Shown piece by piece: positions 26,379-33,601 of a DNA stretch of 46,517 bases. The stretch's first letter is position 1. Each line of letters begins with the position of its first letter. This stretch comes from an uncultured delta proteobacterium (lineage in GTDB: Bacteria > Desulfobacterota > WTBG01 > CAIYCZ01 > CAIRTM01), in NCBI GenBank assembly GCA_903911225.1, contig CAIWCT010000117.1, forward strand, positions 1-46,517, written 5' to 3'. The position numbers and the translations under genes are program-made. The notes under the pieces are model-generated. The model was given only the letters and a program-made list of their open reading frames with translations, was not told where the DNA came from and ran no database searches.

Positions 26379-26756
26379 TCAAACATGCAGAGGAAATTTA
26401 TAAATACCGTAAAGAAAAGCTGTAAAATCGATAAACCAGGCAACCTGTGTCAATGTTATGATAGCATGAAAAGCAGACAGCCGACGGGCTCTGCGGAGCC
26501 AGAGGGCGGCAAGAAACAGCAGCCACACGACAAAGCCGAACGCTATGCCGAAAACAATCACGGCATTGGTTCCCGGCAGGTTCATTTTAAGCGCAGAAAC
26601 GCCCATCAGGGGCAGCATGCTTACCAGAAAATCAACCAGAACGCCGCAGCTCATTATCAGAACCGAGAGCCGACTGCCGCTATCACGATACGAACGGGCA
26701 GCCCCAACAACAAAGACGCAATAGGCAAGGGTGTACAGTGTTTCGCTGAGAGTCAA
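26379..26756 (-). CDS. Small four-helix membrane protein paired with the FAD reductase
   Basis: 125 residues from a TTG start with CAGGAG upstream. Four predicted transmembrane helices (about residues 5-20, 28-50, 64-88 and 98-120). Residue His97 and a few charged residues lie near helix ends, but no haem or quinone motif can be claimed. No family recognised. It sits just before the FAD-dependent reductase on the same strand, so the pair may be an electron-transfer unit between membrane and flavoprotein; that is inference from position only. Confidence 0.55.
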   Translation of the reverse strand: MTLSETLYTLAYCVFVVGAARSYRDSGSRLSVLIMSCGVLVDFLVSMLPLMGVSALKMNLPGTNAVIVFGIAFGFVVWLLFLAALWLRRARRLSAFHAIITLTQVAWFIDFTAFLYGIYKFPLHV

Positions 26757-26981
26757 ATTCGGGGCTCCTGGCAGTTAAAAACAGAAGTATTTGAATTTGG
26801 ATTCAAAGCCAATATACCGTCAAAATTGCCTTTTGTCAAGGGCGGTAACAGGTATGTAAAGTGTGTTGTTTTATTATCGGGTTTCATCATCTCAATCAGG
26901 TTTTGCTGTTTGCCAGCCCAAGATTTTTGATTTCTGTAGCAGTCCGTTTTTAATGCTACACGCACAGAATGCAGGTTTAAC

Positions 26982-27022
26982 TTAATCTGACAGAGCAAAT
27001 ATTTCTTCTGATAACATGGAAT
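26982..27022. repeat. Dispersed intergenic repeat (second copy at 8401-8443)
   Basis: Starts TTAATCTGACAGAGCAAAT; the copy at 8401 starts TTAATCTGCCAGAGCAAAG. Both continue through a TTCTGAT(A)ACAT(T)GGAA stretch, same orientation, differing by substitutions and small indels. Confidence 0.55.
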
Positions 27023-27072
27023 AAAATAAGTCGACAACAGGCCAGAGCATTTTTTGAAAACTGTAGCCATAT

Positions 27073-27152
27073 TGTCATTCGACCACAGGGAGAAATCATA
27101 ATACCTTAAATGTTTTTGCAGCCTAAGATCTCTCGCTGCGGTCGAGATGACA
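27073..27152. repeat. Imperfect inverted repeat (TGTCATTCGACC type)
   Basis: Arms 27073-27097 and 27127-27152 are inverted copies with a few mismatches, starting TGTCATTCGACC and its counterpart TGTCATCTCGACC. This type of palindromic intergenic element is widespread in bacteria. Confidence 0.6.
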
Positions 27153-27370
27153 GAATAGAAAAACCCACTATAGTAAAAAGAAAAATGCTCTATATTAAAA
27201 ACCGAAATGCGGAGTTTTTAGCGGACTGTTAAGGGCACAATATAGGGGGGGGCTGCTGCTTTGGATGCTGTTCAAAATATCTCGCGGTGCGGCGGGTGGC
27301 TTGGATTGTGTGGTCTGCTCAAACTGAGCAGAAGCTCAGGTTCGACAACGCCAGGGGTTTACGCACAACG

Positions 27371-27400
27371 AAAAAGGCCGCCGGTTTTTGGCCGGCGGCC
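27371..27400 (-). terminator. Rho-independent terminator of the collagen-like gene
   Basis: A perfect 9-bp GC-rich stem (27376-27384 with 27392-27400), followed on the minus strand by five Ts (27371-27375). It lies 32 bases after the stop of the minus-strand gene. Confidence 0.8.
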
Positions 27401-27431
27401 ATGACACTATCTCAGCTGAGATTTCCGGAAT

Positions 27432-27950
27432 TTATGGGATTACAACACCAAAGGCCTTGTCTGCCGCCGTACCTGCCGTGTTAGCTGTGAAAACACCGTA
27501 GCCGCCGTGAGGATTGCAAACACTCCCCCAGCCTGTATTTGCATTAATGAACCCCGGAGAAAGGTCCGCCCCCTGAAGCGTGGCAATAATAACATGGTAG
27601 CTGCTTAAAATATCCGGGTTGGTCTCTATACAATACTGGCCCGTTCCAATCTTGGTTATTATTATTGTGGATTCCCCTCCGTGAGTTACTATGCTGCCGT
27701 CTGCCTTCACCCATGCCCAAGCCTTCGCGCTCCCCGGCAATCCCGTATCACCCTTAGCCCCTTGTATCCCAGTTGCATTCCATTGGATGGATGTTTCATA
27801 TTGTTTGCATTCATTATCACTCTCAACAATTCTTAACCTTTTGAACATATTGCCGTAGCACCCATTAATTAGATCTTCTGCGAAGCATTGCAATACGAGT
27901 ACGTTCAACACAGTAAGAAGCATACATGTCATCACCACCATCTTTTTCAT
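27432..27950 (-). CDS. Exported protein with short collagen-like triplet stretch
   Basis: 172 residues. Residues 1-24 are a signal peptide (MKKMVVMTCMLL, hydrophobic core, then CFAED). The middle has GIQGAKGDTGLPG, four collagen-like Gly-X-Y triplets, preceded by a CYGN...RLRIV...NECKQYETSIQWNA segment often seen in exported proteins of this bacterial group. The C-terminal 90 residues are beta-rich (ESTIIITKIGTGQYCI, VCNPHGGYGVFTAN). Probably a surface or extracellular protein of unknown role. The ATG at 27950 is preferred over the TTG directly before it because GGAGG lies seven bases upstream. A terminator follows. Confidence 0.68.
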   Translation of the reverse strand: MKKMVVMTCMLLTVLNVLVLQCFAEDLINGCYGNMFKRLRIVESDNECKQYETSIQWNATGIQGAKGDTGLPGSAKAWAWVKADGSIVTHGGESTIIITKIGTGQYCIETNPDILSSYHVIIATLQGADLSPGFINANTGWGSVCNPHGGYGVFTANTAGTAADKAFGVVIP

Positions 27951-28645
27951 CAACTATCCTCCGTTAAAAAGGTATAATCCCCGAACTTAATCCATCCATT
28001 GACAACTGTTTAGGCTTAAATATACGGCGGCCCTCTCAAAGATGTAAATCCCTTTGGGAACCAGCAGGGCGGTTTTTTTTGAATACCCCTTTTCATAGCG
28101 TAGTACTTCCTTGTTTGTCGATATAATATTGTAAAAATAAAAAAACTACAACATGCAAACAAAACCCCTTCATGAGGGACTCGCAATATGATTTGGAAAG
28201 CGCTGCCTGATATGGTTTCCGTATAAAGTGGTTGGGCCTTTTTATTAAAATTAAACATTGGGTGATAACGTTTTCACGGCAGTTCAGCACCCAATTTATT
28301 GCATGTTACGTTTGGTAATCTTGAATTTTCGATATTTTGCTTTATCCATCCTGAGCCGTAATGTGGAGTTTTTAGGCGGGTAAGCACGGGCACAGGATAT
28401 CGTGATGCGTCATATGCAGAGTCGGAGTAACATTTCCAAAACCGCAGACAACCTCTTGCGCCGCTATTTATCTTGACACGCAACCGTGCACGTCCTATAG
28501 AATATTCCATACCAAAGAGAGTTAACAGCAGTTTTTGCGGAACCTTCAAATCCATACTACACGGAGAAATGAAAATGAAGGTTTTGCATGTAATAATATA
28601 GCGTTGAGTTTTCAATCTAAGCAAAAAACATGGGGGAGGTTTATC
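27951..28645. other. Divergent intergenic region with a dispersed repeat
   Basis: No convincing gene; short open frames here run across the repeat at 28292-28392 and a degenerate copy (about 28229-28258) of the 30002/40153 repeat. The region holds the promoters of the two divergent exported-protein genes, but no clear promoter could be assigned. Confidence 0.5.
28292..28392. repeat. Dispersed intergenic repeat, about 100 bp (second copy 30102-30202)
   Basis: Both copies share CAATTTATTGCATGTTA at the left and GCCGTAATGTGGA plus TAAGCAC towards the right, same orientation, with about 80 percent or more identity by eye. A shorter third piece lies near 27186-27236. Confidence 0.7.
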
Positions 28646-29704
28646 ATGGTGAAGAGTAAGGTTTTTTTTATTGGTTTAGCCTTGACGCTTTTAGTGCTGC
28701 CGTCCTGCAAAAGGCTTCATATCGTTCATGTCTCCGGTTTGATAACTACGGACACTACCTGGACAAACAACAATCTGTATGTAATCGACAGCAGTGTAAT
28801 AGTCGAAAATGCGACACTGACTATTGAGGCTGGAACGATTGTCAAAATCGCCAAAGCAGACGGCGTTGCTATAGGCCAACCCATCATAGTAGGGGGGGAT
28901 ACGGGGGTTATTAAAGCCATAGGCACTCCTGATGAGCATATAACATTTACCTCCTATGCCGACGACTCAAAGGGCGGCAATACCAACCGCAGATCAACCG
29001 CACCGGCTAAAGGCGATTGGGGGCATTTTTTTATCAGTCCAGCCGGTGACAGTGTCACAAGTGATTTTGTTTACTGCGATTTAATGTATGGAGGATTCAG
29101 CCCCGCGGATTACGAGGACAGTCCGATGCTTGATATTCATTTTGCCAAAGCAACTATCGATCATTGCACCTTTGCACATAGCGAGCATGCCGGTTTGGAC
29201 GTTATGGCTGCCCATGATCCGACAACCGTTACCAACAATATTTTCTATGATAACACGAGACCTTTATGGATGAGCCCCGATTTCAGCATCGACGGCTCAA
29301 ACTCATTCTTTAACCCGGATAACGCTTCCGCAGGCAATGACTATAACGGAATTTGGCTTCCAAACAGCACGGCAATTACTGAGAACCGCAGCTGGGGCAA
29401 TAATGGAGTTCCCTATGTGTTTGATGATGGTTTTTCCATCTCCGAAGATATTGTTTTAACGGTTGCTAACGGAGTGGTTGTAAAATTCAGTCTGCCCAGT
29501 GGTGGAGTAGACTTAGGGGGCACTGCCGTCATTGCCAATCTCGATAACGCCATCTTTACATCCATTAAAGATGACGCTCACGGAGGAGACACAAATATGG
29601 ATGGAAGCGCCACAAGCCCGGCAACCGGTGATTGGGACGGTGTTTTTTCAAATAGTATATTTACCTATCTAACCAGCGGCGGTATTTTGTACGCAGCACA
29701 TTAA
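28646..29704 (+). CDS. Lipoprotein with right-handed beta-helix repeats
   Basis: 352 residues. The N-terminus has a lipobox (VLPSC, Cys21) after a hydrophobic signal, so the protein is likely lipid-anchored. The rest reads as a parallel beta-helix: repeated strands such as NATLTIEAGTIVKIA, ATIDHCTFAHSEHAGLDV and TTVTNNIFYDN. Two long segments resemble each other (ITFTSYADDSKGGNT near residue 107 and AIFTSIKDDAHGGDTN near 312), a repeat unit of surface beta-helix proteins. No catalytic carbohydrate-lyase residues could be identified. GGGGGAGG precedes the ATG at 28646; the open frame continues upstream but lacks a ribosome site. Confidence 0.72.
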   Translation: MVKSKVFFIGLALTLLVLPSCKRLHIVHVSGLITTDTTWTNNNLYVIDSSVIVENATLTIEAGTIVKIAKADGVAIGQPIIVGGDTGVIKAIGTPDEHITFTSYADDSKGGNTNRRSTAPAKGDWGHFFISPAGDSVTSDFVYCDLMYGGFSPADYEDSPMLDIHFAKATIDHCTFAHSEHAGLDVMAAHDPTTVTNNIFYDNTRPLWMSPDFSIDGSNSFFNPDNASAGNDYNGIWLPNSTAITENRSWGNNGVPYVFDDGFSISEDIVLTVANGVVVKFSLPSGGVDLGGTAVIANLDNAIFTSIKDDAHGGDTNMDGSATSPATGDWDGVFSNSIFTYLTSGGILYAAH

Positions 29705-29797
29705 TAAGGTTGGGAATGCATACAAAAATGCAGCGGCGCATTCCACGCAGTGGTCACTACGAATAGCTCACCCTCTTTCTAAGGGTGGAATAAAATT

Positions 29798-29829
29798 AAA
29801 GCGGAGTCAAAAACGGCACCGCTTTTTTT
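29798..29829 (+). terminator. Probable terminator after the beta-helix lipoprotein
   Basis: A 7-bp stem (29798-29804 with 29819-29825) followed by eight Ts. Confidence 0.55.
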
Positions 29830-30001
29830 TATGGGATACACATAGCATATAGTTTAAAAAAGCAGCTTAAAATATGTTTTTTAATTAGACTTAGGTTCTT
29901 TCAATGGAATAATAAAGTCTGTAAATTGAATAATTGGATACATCCGTAGGGCGGTTGAGGCGGAAGCAAATACCAGCCAGATGACGTTGTTGTGGAATTG
30001 C

Positions 30002-30056
30002 GGCGACAAACAAAAAGGTTTTCACTACATATGGTGGTCAGGCATATTTTCTTAAA
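30002..30056. repeat. Direct repeat upstream of the mop block (partner 40153-40212)
   Basis: Bases 30019-30043 are identical to 40173-40197 (25 bases, including CACTACATATGGTGGTCAGG); similarity extends from a shared GGCGACAA on the left to a TTAAAAG.CCACA on the right. Same orientation. Confidence 0.8.
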
Positions 30057-30101
30057 AGCCCACACTATTTGATATCAACTTCTTTAATGCACTACACCAC
30101 T

Positions 30102-30202
30102 CAATTTATTGCATGTTAGGTTTGGTAATGTTGAATTTTCGGGATTTTGTTTTGTCCATCATGAGAGCCGTAATGTGGAATTTTTAGCTGATAAGCACTG
30201 AC
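30102..30202. repeat. Dispersed intergenic repeat, copy 2
   Basis: Second copy of the 28292-28392 element. It lies 45 bases after the 30002-30056 repeat, and the first copy has a degenerate form of that repeat at the same side, so the two parts probably belong to one larger element. Confidence 0.7.
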
Positions 30203-30440
30203 CCAAGATATTATTGTAAATATCATCCCAATTCTCAATTTACACAAGATTGAAACTGTCAAGTTCATTTCGGCATGCGGATTCGAAGGAATGCTGTTCG
30301 TCCTTAACTCAATCAGTACAGGGGGCATTGCACACCATTGTAAATAGCTAAAAATTGTCGATGACACGGGGCGTGCCTTGGCCTGCCGCAAGTGACCATC
30401 AGGCCGTAGGCAGGCAATTTTCATTGACTTTTATTAGGCA

Positions 30441-30804
30441 CGGCAATATAACGACATCATAAAAACCCCGAGTTGCAGGCACCTACAACGCCAGTCATGG
30501 AACTGCAGCCGATAGGGTATGGCCCGAAAGAGCCATGCCTCCCGGATTTGGTAAGGGGAACTATGAAGTCACTGCTTCGTCTGCCAGGCATATCGCATGC
30601 CTGCCGGACCAGCCGCATCCCTGCTGCCATTTCCCTGCACTGAAAGTCGAGCATTCCAACGCGCCGTATAGTGCCGTGACCGCGCTGCGGATTCCTCCGG
30701 GGGTTTTTTCGTTGCAAGCAATAATTGATGTATGCATGCCGGATCCTGCCAATTGATTCCGGCTCTATCATGGAACTCTTCAGCCATTAAAAAGGAGTGA
30801 GGTT
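30441..30804 (+). ncRNA. Candidate structured leader of the mop gene
   Basis: The 360 bases before mop are free of good coding frames and rich in pairing. Clear hairpins: an 8-bp stem 30516-30523 with 30532-30539, and a 7-bp perfect stem 30585-30591 with 30597-30603. Near 30690-30710 a CCTCCGGGGG followed by six Ts resembles a terminator half. A molybdenum-cofactor-type riboswitch would fit a molybdoenzyme gene, but I could not match its consensus by eye. Confidence 0.3.
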
Positions 30805-33528
30805 ATGATCAAGAAAAGTATCGTTGTCAACGGCGTTGAACAGACACTGATTATCGATCCCGAAGCATCGCTAGCAGAGGTCATCCGCGGCCAACTGGGG
30901 CTTACGGGCACCAAGATCGGCTGCGGAACTGCCCAGTGCGGCTCATGCTCGGTCATCATCGACGGCGAGGTCGTGCGCTCATGCGTCATGAAGATGAAGC
31001 GCGTTGCCGACGGCGCCCGGATCACCACCATCGAAGGCATCGGAACTCCTGCAAACCTGCATCCCCTGCAGCTTGCCTGGGTGGTACACGGCGGAGCGCA
31101 GTGCGGGTTCTGTTCGCCCGGTTTTATCGTTTCAGCCAAGGCGCTGCTTGACAAAAATGCCTCACCAACCCGCGAGGAGGTGCGCGACTGGTTTCAGAAG
31201 CACCGCAATGCCTGCCGCTGCACGGGCTATAAGCCCCTGGTGGATGCTGTCATGGACGCGGCGCGTGTGTTGCGCGGCGAGCTGACTGCAAAAAAACTTG
31301 TTTTTAAAATGCCCAAAGACGGTAAGATATGGGGCTCAAAATATCCCCGGCCCTCGGCCATTGCCAAGGTTACCGGCACCATCGATTTCGGCGCGGACTT
31401 CGGGCTCAAGATGCCAGCCGGCACGCTGCAGCTTGCTCTGGTGCAGGCGCAGGTATCGCATGCCAATATCCGCGGCATTGATACCTCCGAAGCAGAAAAG
31501 ATGCCCGGCGTCGTGAAAGTGGTAACGCATAAAGATGTGAAGGGCAAGAACCGCATCACGGGCCTTATCACCTTCCCCACCAACAAGGGCGACGGCTGGG
31601 ACCGGCCTATCCTGTGCGACACGAAAGTCTTCCAGTTCGGTGATGCAATTGCCATAGTATGTGCCGACACGGAAGCGCATGCCCGCGCCGCAGCTGAGAA
31701 GGTGAAGGTCGATCTTGAAATGCTGCCCGCCTACATGAGCGCACCGGCTGCCATGGCAGATGATGCCATCGAGATTCATCCCGGCACCCCGAATATTTAC
31801 TTCGAGCAAAAAATTGAAAAGGGCAATGATACAGCGCCGCTCATGAAGTCGGCAGCCTGTGTGGTCGAGCAGGACTACTACCTGCAGCGCCAGCCTCATC
31901 TGACCATCGAGCCTGATGTGGGCTTTGCCTACTATGATGAGGAAGGACGGCTCACCATTCACTCCAAGAGCATCGGCATTCATTTGCATCTGTATATGAT
32001 TGCGCCGGGCCTGGGCGTAGAGCCTGAAAAGCTGCGCATAGTGCAGAACACCTCGGGAGGCACCTTCGGCTACAAATTCAGCCCCACCATGGAAGCGCTG
32101 CTCGGAGTTGCCTGTATGGCAACGGGCAGGCCCGTATTTCTCAAGTATGACTATTTCCAGCACATCACCTATACGGGCAAGCGTTCGCCCTTCTTTGTAA
32201 AACTGAAATACGGCGCTGACAAAAGCGGCAAAATTATCGCCATGGAGAGCGACTGGAGCTGTGACCACGGCCCCTATTCTGAGTTCGGCGACCTTGTGAC
32301 TCTGCGCGGCGCGCAGTTCATCGGCGCAGGCTATGGCATTGCCAATATCCGGGGCATCGGCCGAACAGTCTGCACCAATCATGCCTGGGGCTCGGCCTTC
32401 CGCGCCTACGGCTCGCCGCAGAGCTTCTTTGCTTCGGAAAGCCTGATGGACGAACTAGCGGATAAGATGGGCATGGACCCCCTTGAAATCCGTGCAGTCA
32501 ATATTTACAGGCCCGGCGACACCACCCCCACGGGCCAGACGCCCGATGCCTATCCCTTCCCCGAAATGATTGAAAAACTGCGGCCCCTGTACAAAAAGGC
32601 AAAGGAGAAAGCTAAAAAAGCGTCGACTGCTGCCAGCAAAAAAGGCGTCGGCATCTCACTTGGCATTTACGGCTGCGGACTTGACGGCATAGACTCATCG
32701 GAAATCTGGATCGAGCTGACCGCAGGTGGCGTGACCGTGGGAACCTCCTGGGAAGATCACGGCCAGGGCGCAGATATCGGAACACTCGGTACGGCCCATG
32801 AAGGCCTGCGGCCTCTGGGCATCAAGCCCGAACAGATTAAGCTTGTCATGTGTGACACAGCCTTCACGCCCAATTCCGGCCCCTCGGGCGGCAGCCGCCA
32901 GCAGGTGGTGACCGGCAATGCCATTAAAAACGGCTGCGAGAATTTGCTTGCGGCCATGAAAAAGAAAAACGGCAGCTTCCGGACCTATGATGAAATGGTC
33001 AAGGAGAATATCCCCCTGCGCTATGCAGGCAAGTGGGCCTCCTCCATGAATGAGGGCTGCAATGACAAGGCGCAGGGCACCCCCTTTGCCGTGTATATGT
33101 ACGGCATGTTCATGGCCGAAGTGGCGGTAGATACGGCAACGGGCAAAACCGCGGTTGAAAAGATGACCATGATCGCCGATATCGGCGCGATCAATAACCA
33201 GCTTGCCGTTGACGGTCAGATCTACGGCGGCCTTGCCCAGGGCATCGGCCTCGCGCTTACCGAGGATTTTGAGGATCTGAAAAAACATACGACCATGGCC
33301 GCCTGCGGCCTTCCCTACACCAAAGACATCCCTGACGCCCTTGATGTTATGTATATCGAAACGCCGCGCGAGCATGGCCCCTTCGGCGCAGCGGGCGTGG
33401 GTGAGGTGCCGCTCACGTCGCCCCATGCTGCAATCATCAATGCCATTGCCCATGCAACGGGCGTGCGCATCCGGCATTTGCCGGCCCTGCCTGAAAAAGT
33501 GCTTGCGGGGTTGAAGGCAAAAAAATAA
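30805..33528 (+). CDS. mop: Molybdopterin-dependent aldehyde oxidoreductase (Mop)
   Basis: 907 residues, the exact length of Desulfovibrio gigas Mop, and alignable with it throughout. It oxidises aldehydes to carboxylic acids at a molybdopterin cytosine dinucleotide centre and passes electrons through two [2Fe-2S] clusters. Cluster ligands are Cys40, 45, 48, 60 and Cys100, 103, 137, 139. In the molybdenum domain FRAYGSPQ and GGTFGYKFSP are present, and the catalytic base is Glu867 in GVGEVPLTSPHAA. Unlike xanthine dehydrogenases there is no FAD domain, so a separate acceptor is needed. AAAAAGGAGTGAGG precedes the start. A terminator follows, then the accessory operon. Confidence 0.95.
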   Translation: MIKKSIVVNGVEQTLIIDPEASLAEVIRGQLGLTGTKIGCGTAQCGSCSVIIDGEVVRSCVMKMKRVADGARITTIEGIGTPANLHPLQLAWVVHGGAQCGFCSPGFIVSAKALLDKNASPTREEVRDWFQKHRNACRCTGYKPLVDAVMDAARVLRGELTAKKLVFKMPKDGKIWGSKYPRPSAIAKVTGTIDFGADFGLKMPAGTLQLALVQAQVSHANIRGIDTSEAEKMPGVVKVVTHKDVKGKNRITGLITFPTNKGDGWDRPILCDTKVFQFGDAIAIVCADTEAHARAAAEKVKVDLEMLPAYMSAPAAMADDAIEIHPGTPNIYFEQKIEKGNDTAPLMKSAACVVEQDYYLQRQPHLTIEPDVGFAYYDEEGRLTIHSKSIGIHLHLYMIAPGLGVEPEKLRIVQNTSGGTFGYKFSPTMEALLGVACMATGRPVFLKYDYFQHITYTGKRSPFFVKLKYGADKSGKIIAMESDWSCDHGPYSEFGDLVTLRGAQFIGAGYGIANIRGIGRTVCTNHAWGSAFRAYGSPQSFFASESLMDELADKMGMDPLEIRAVNIYRPGDTTPTGQTPDAYPFPEMIEKLRPLYKKAKEKAKKASTAASKKGVGISLGIYGCGLDGIDSSEIWIELTAGGVTVGTSWEDHGQGADIGTLGTAHEGLRPLGIKPEQIKLVMCDTAFTPNSGPSGGSRQQVVTGNAIKNGCENLLAAMKKKNGSFRTYDEMVKENIPLRYAGKWASSMNEGCNDKAQGTPFAVYMYGMFMAEVAVDTATGKTAVEKMTMIADIGAINNQLAVDGQIYGGLAQGIGLALTEDFEDLKKHTTMAACGLPYTKDIPDALDVMYIETPREHGPFGAAGVGEVPLTSPHAAIINAIAHATGVRIRHLPALPEKVLAGLKAKK

Positions 33529-33546
33529 CACCTGTGGATTTTACCG

Positions 33547-33582
33547 AAACGGGGCGGGCACATGCAGTGCCGCCCCGTTTTT
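33547..33582 (+). terminator. Rho-independent terminator after mop
   Basis: An 11-bp perfect stem (33547-33557 with 33570-33580) with GC-rich core and a run of five Ts. It would make mop mostly monocistronic, with the accessory genes expressed by read-through or from a promoter of their own. Confidence 0.85.
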
Positions 33583-33601
33583 ACGAAACGACCGGAGCGC
33601 C

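Larger units (their letters stand above)
26757..27431. other. Gene-poor region with several repeats
   Basis: No convincing gene. It holds the dispersed repeat at 26982-27022 (partner at 8401), the palindromic element at 27073-27152, a degenerate piece near 27186-27236 similar to the 28292 and 30102 repeats, and the terminator at 27371-27400. Confidence 0.55.
29705..30804. other. 1.1-kb gene-free region with repeats and a structured leader
   Basis: No convincing gene on either strand. Contents in order: a terminator (29798-29829), an AT-rich stretch, the 30002-30056 and 30102-30202 repeats, and from about 30441 a GC-richer stretch with hairpins that leads to the mop gene. Confidence 0.6.

Noticed and set aside
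26753-27070. Minus-strand frame ahead of the small membrane protein
   Set aside because: It spans a dispersed repeat and overlaps the supported gene start; composition is not protein-like.
30116-30424. Minus-strand frame of about 100 codons
   Set aside because: It runs through a dispersed repeat, has no ribosome site and no protein-like pattern.
30441-30804. Known riboswitch (Moco, cobalamin, c-di-GMP, FMN)
   Set aside because: Consensus elements could not be matched by eye; kept only as an unassigned structured leader.
31336-32382. Long antisense open frame in mop (and another at 32695-33531)
   Set aside because: Shadow of a well-defined GC-rich gene, with no domain pattern.
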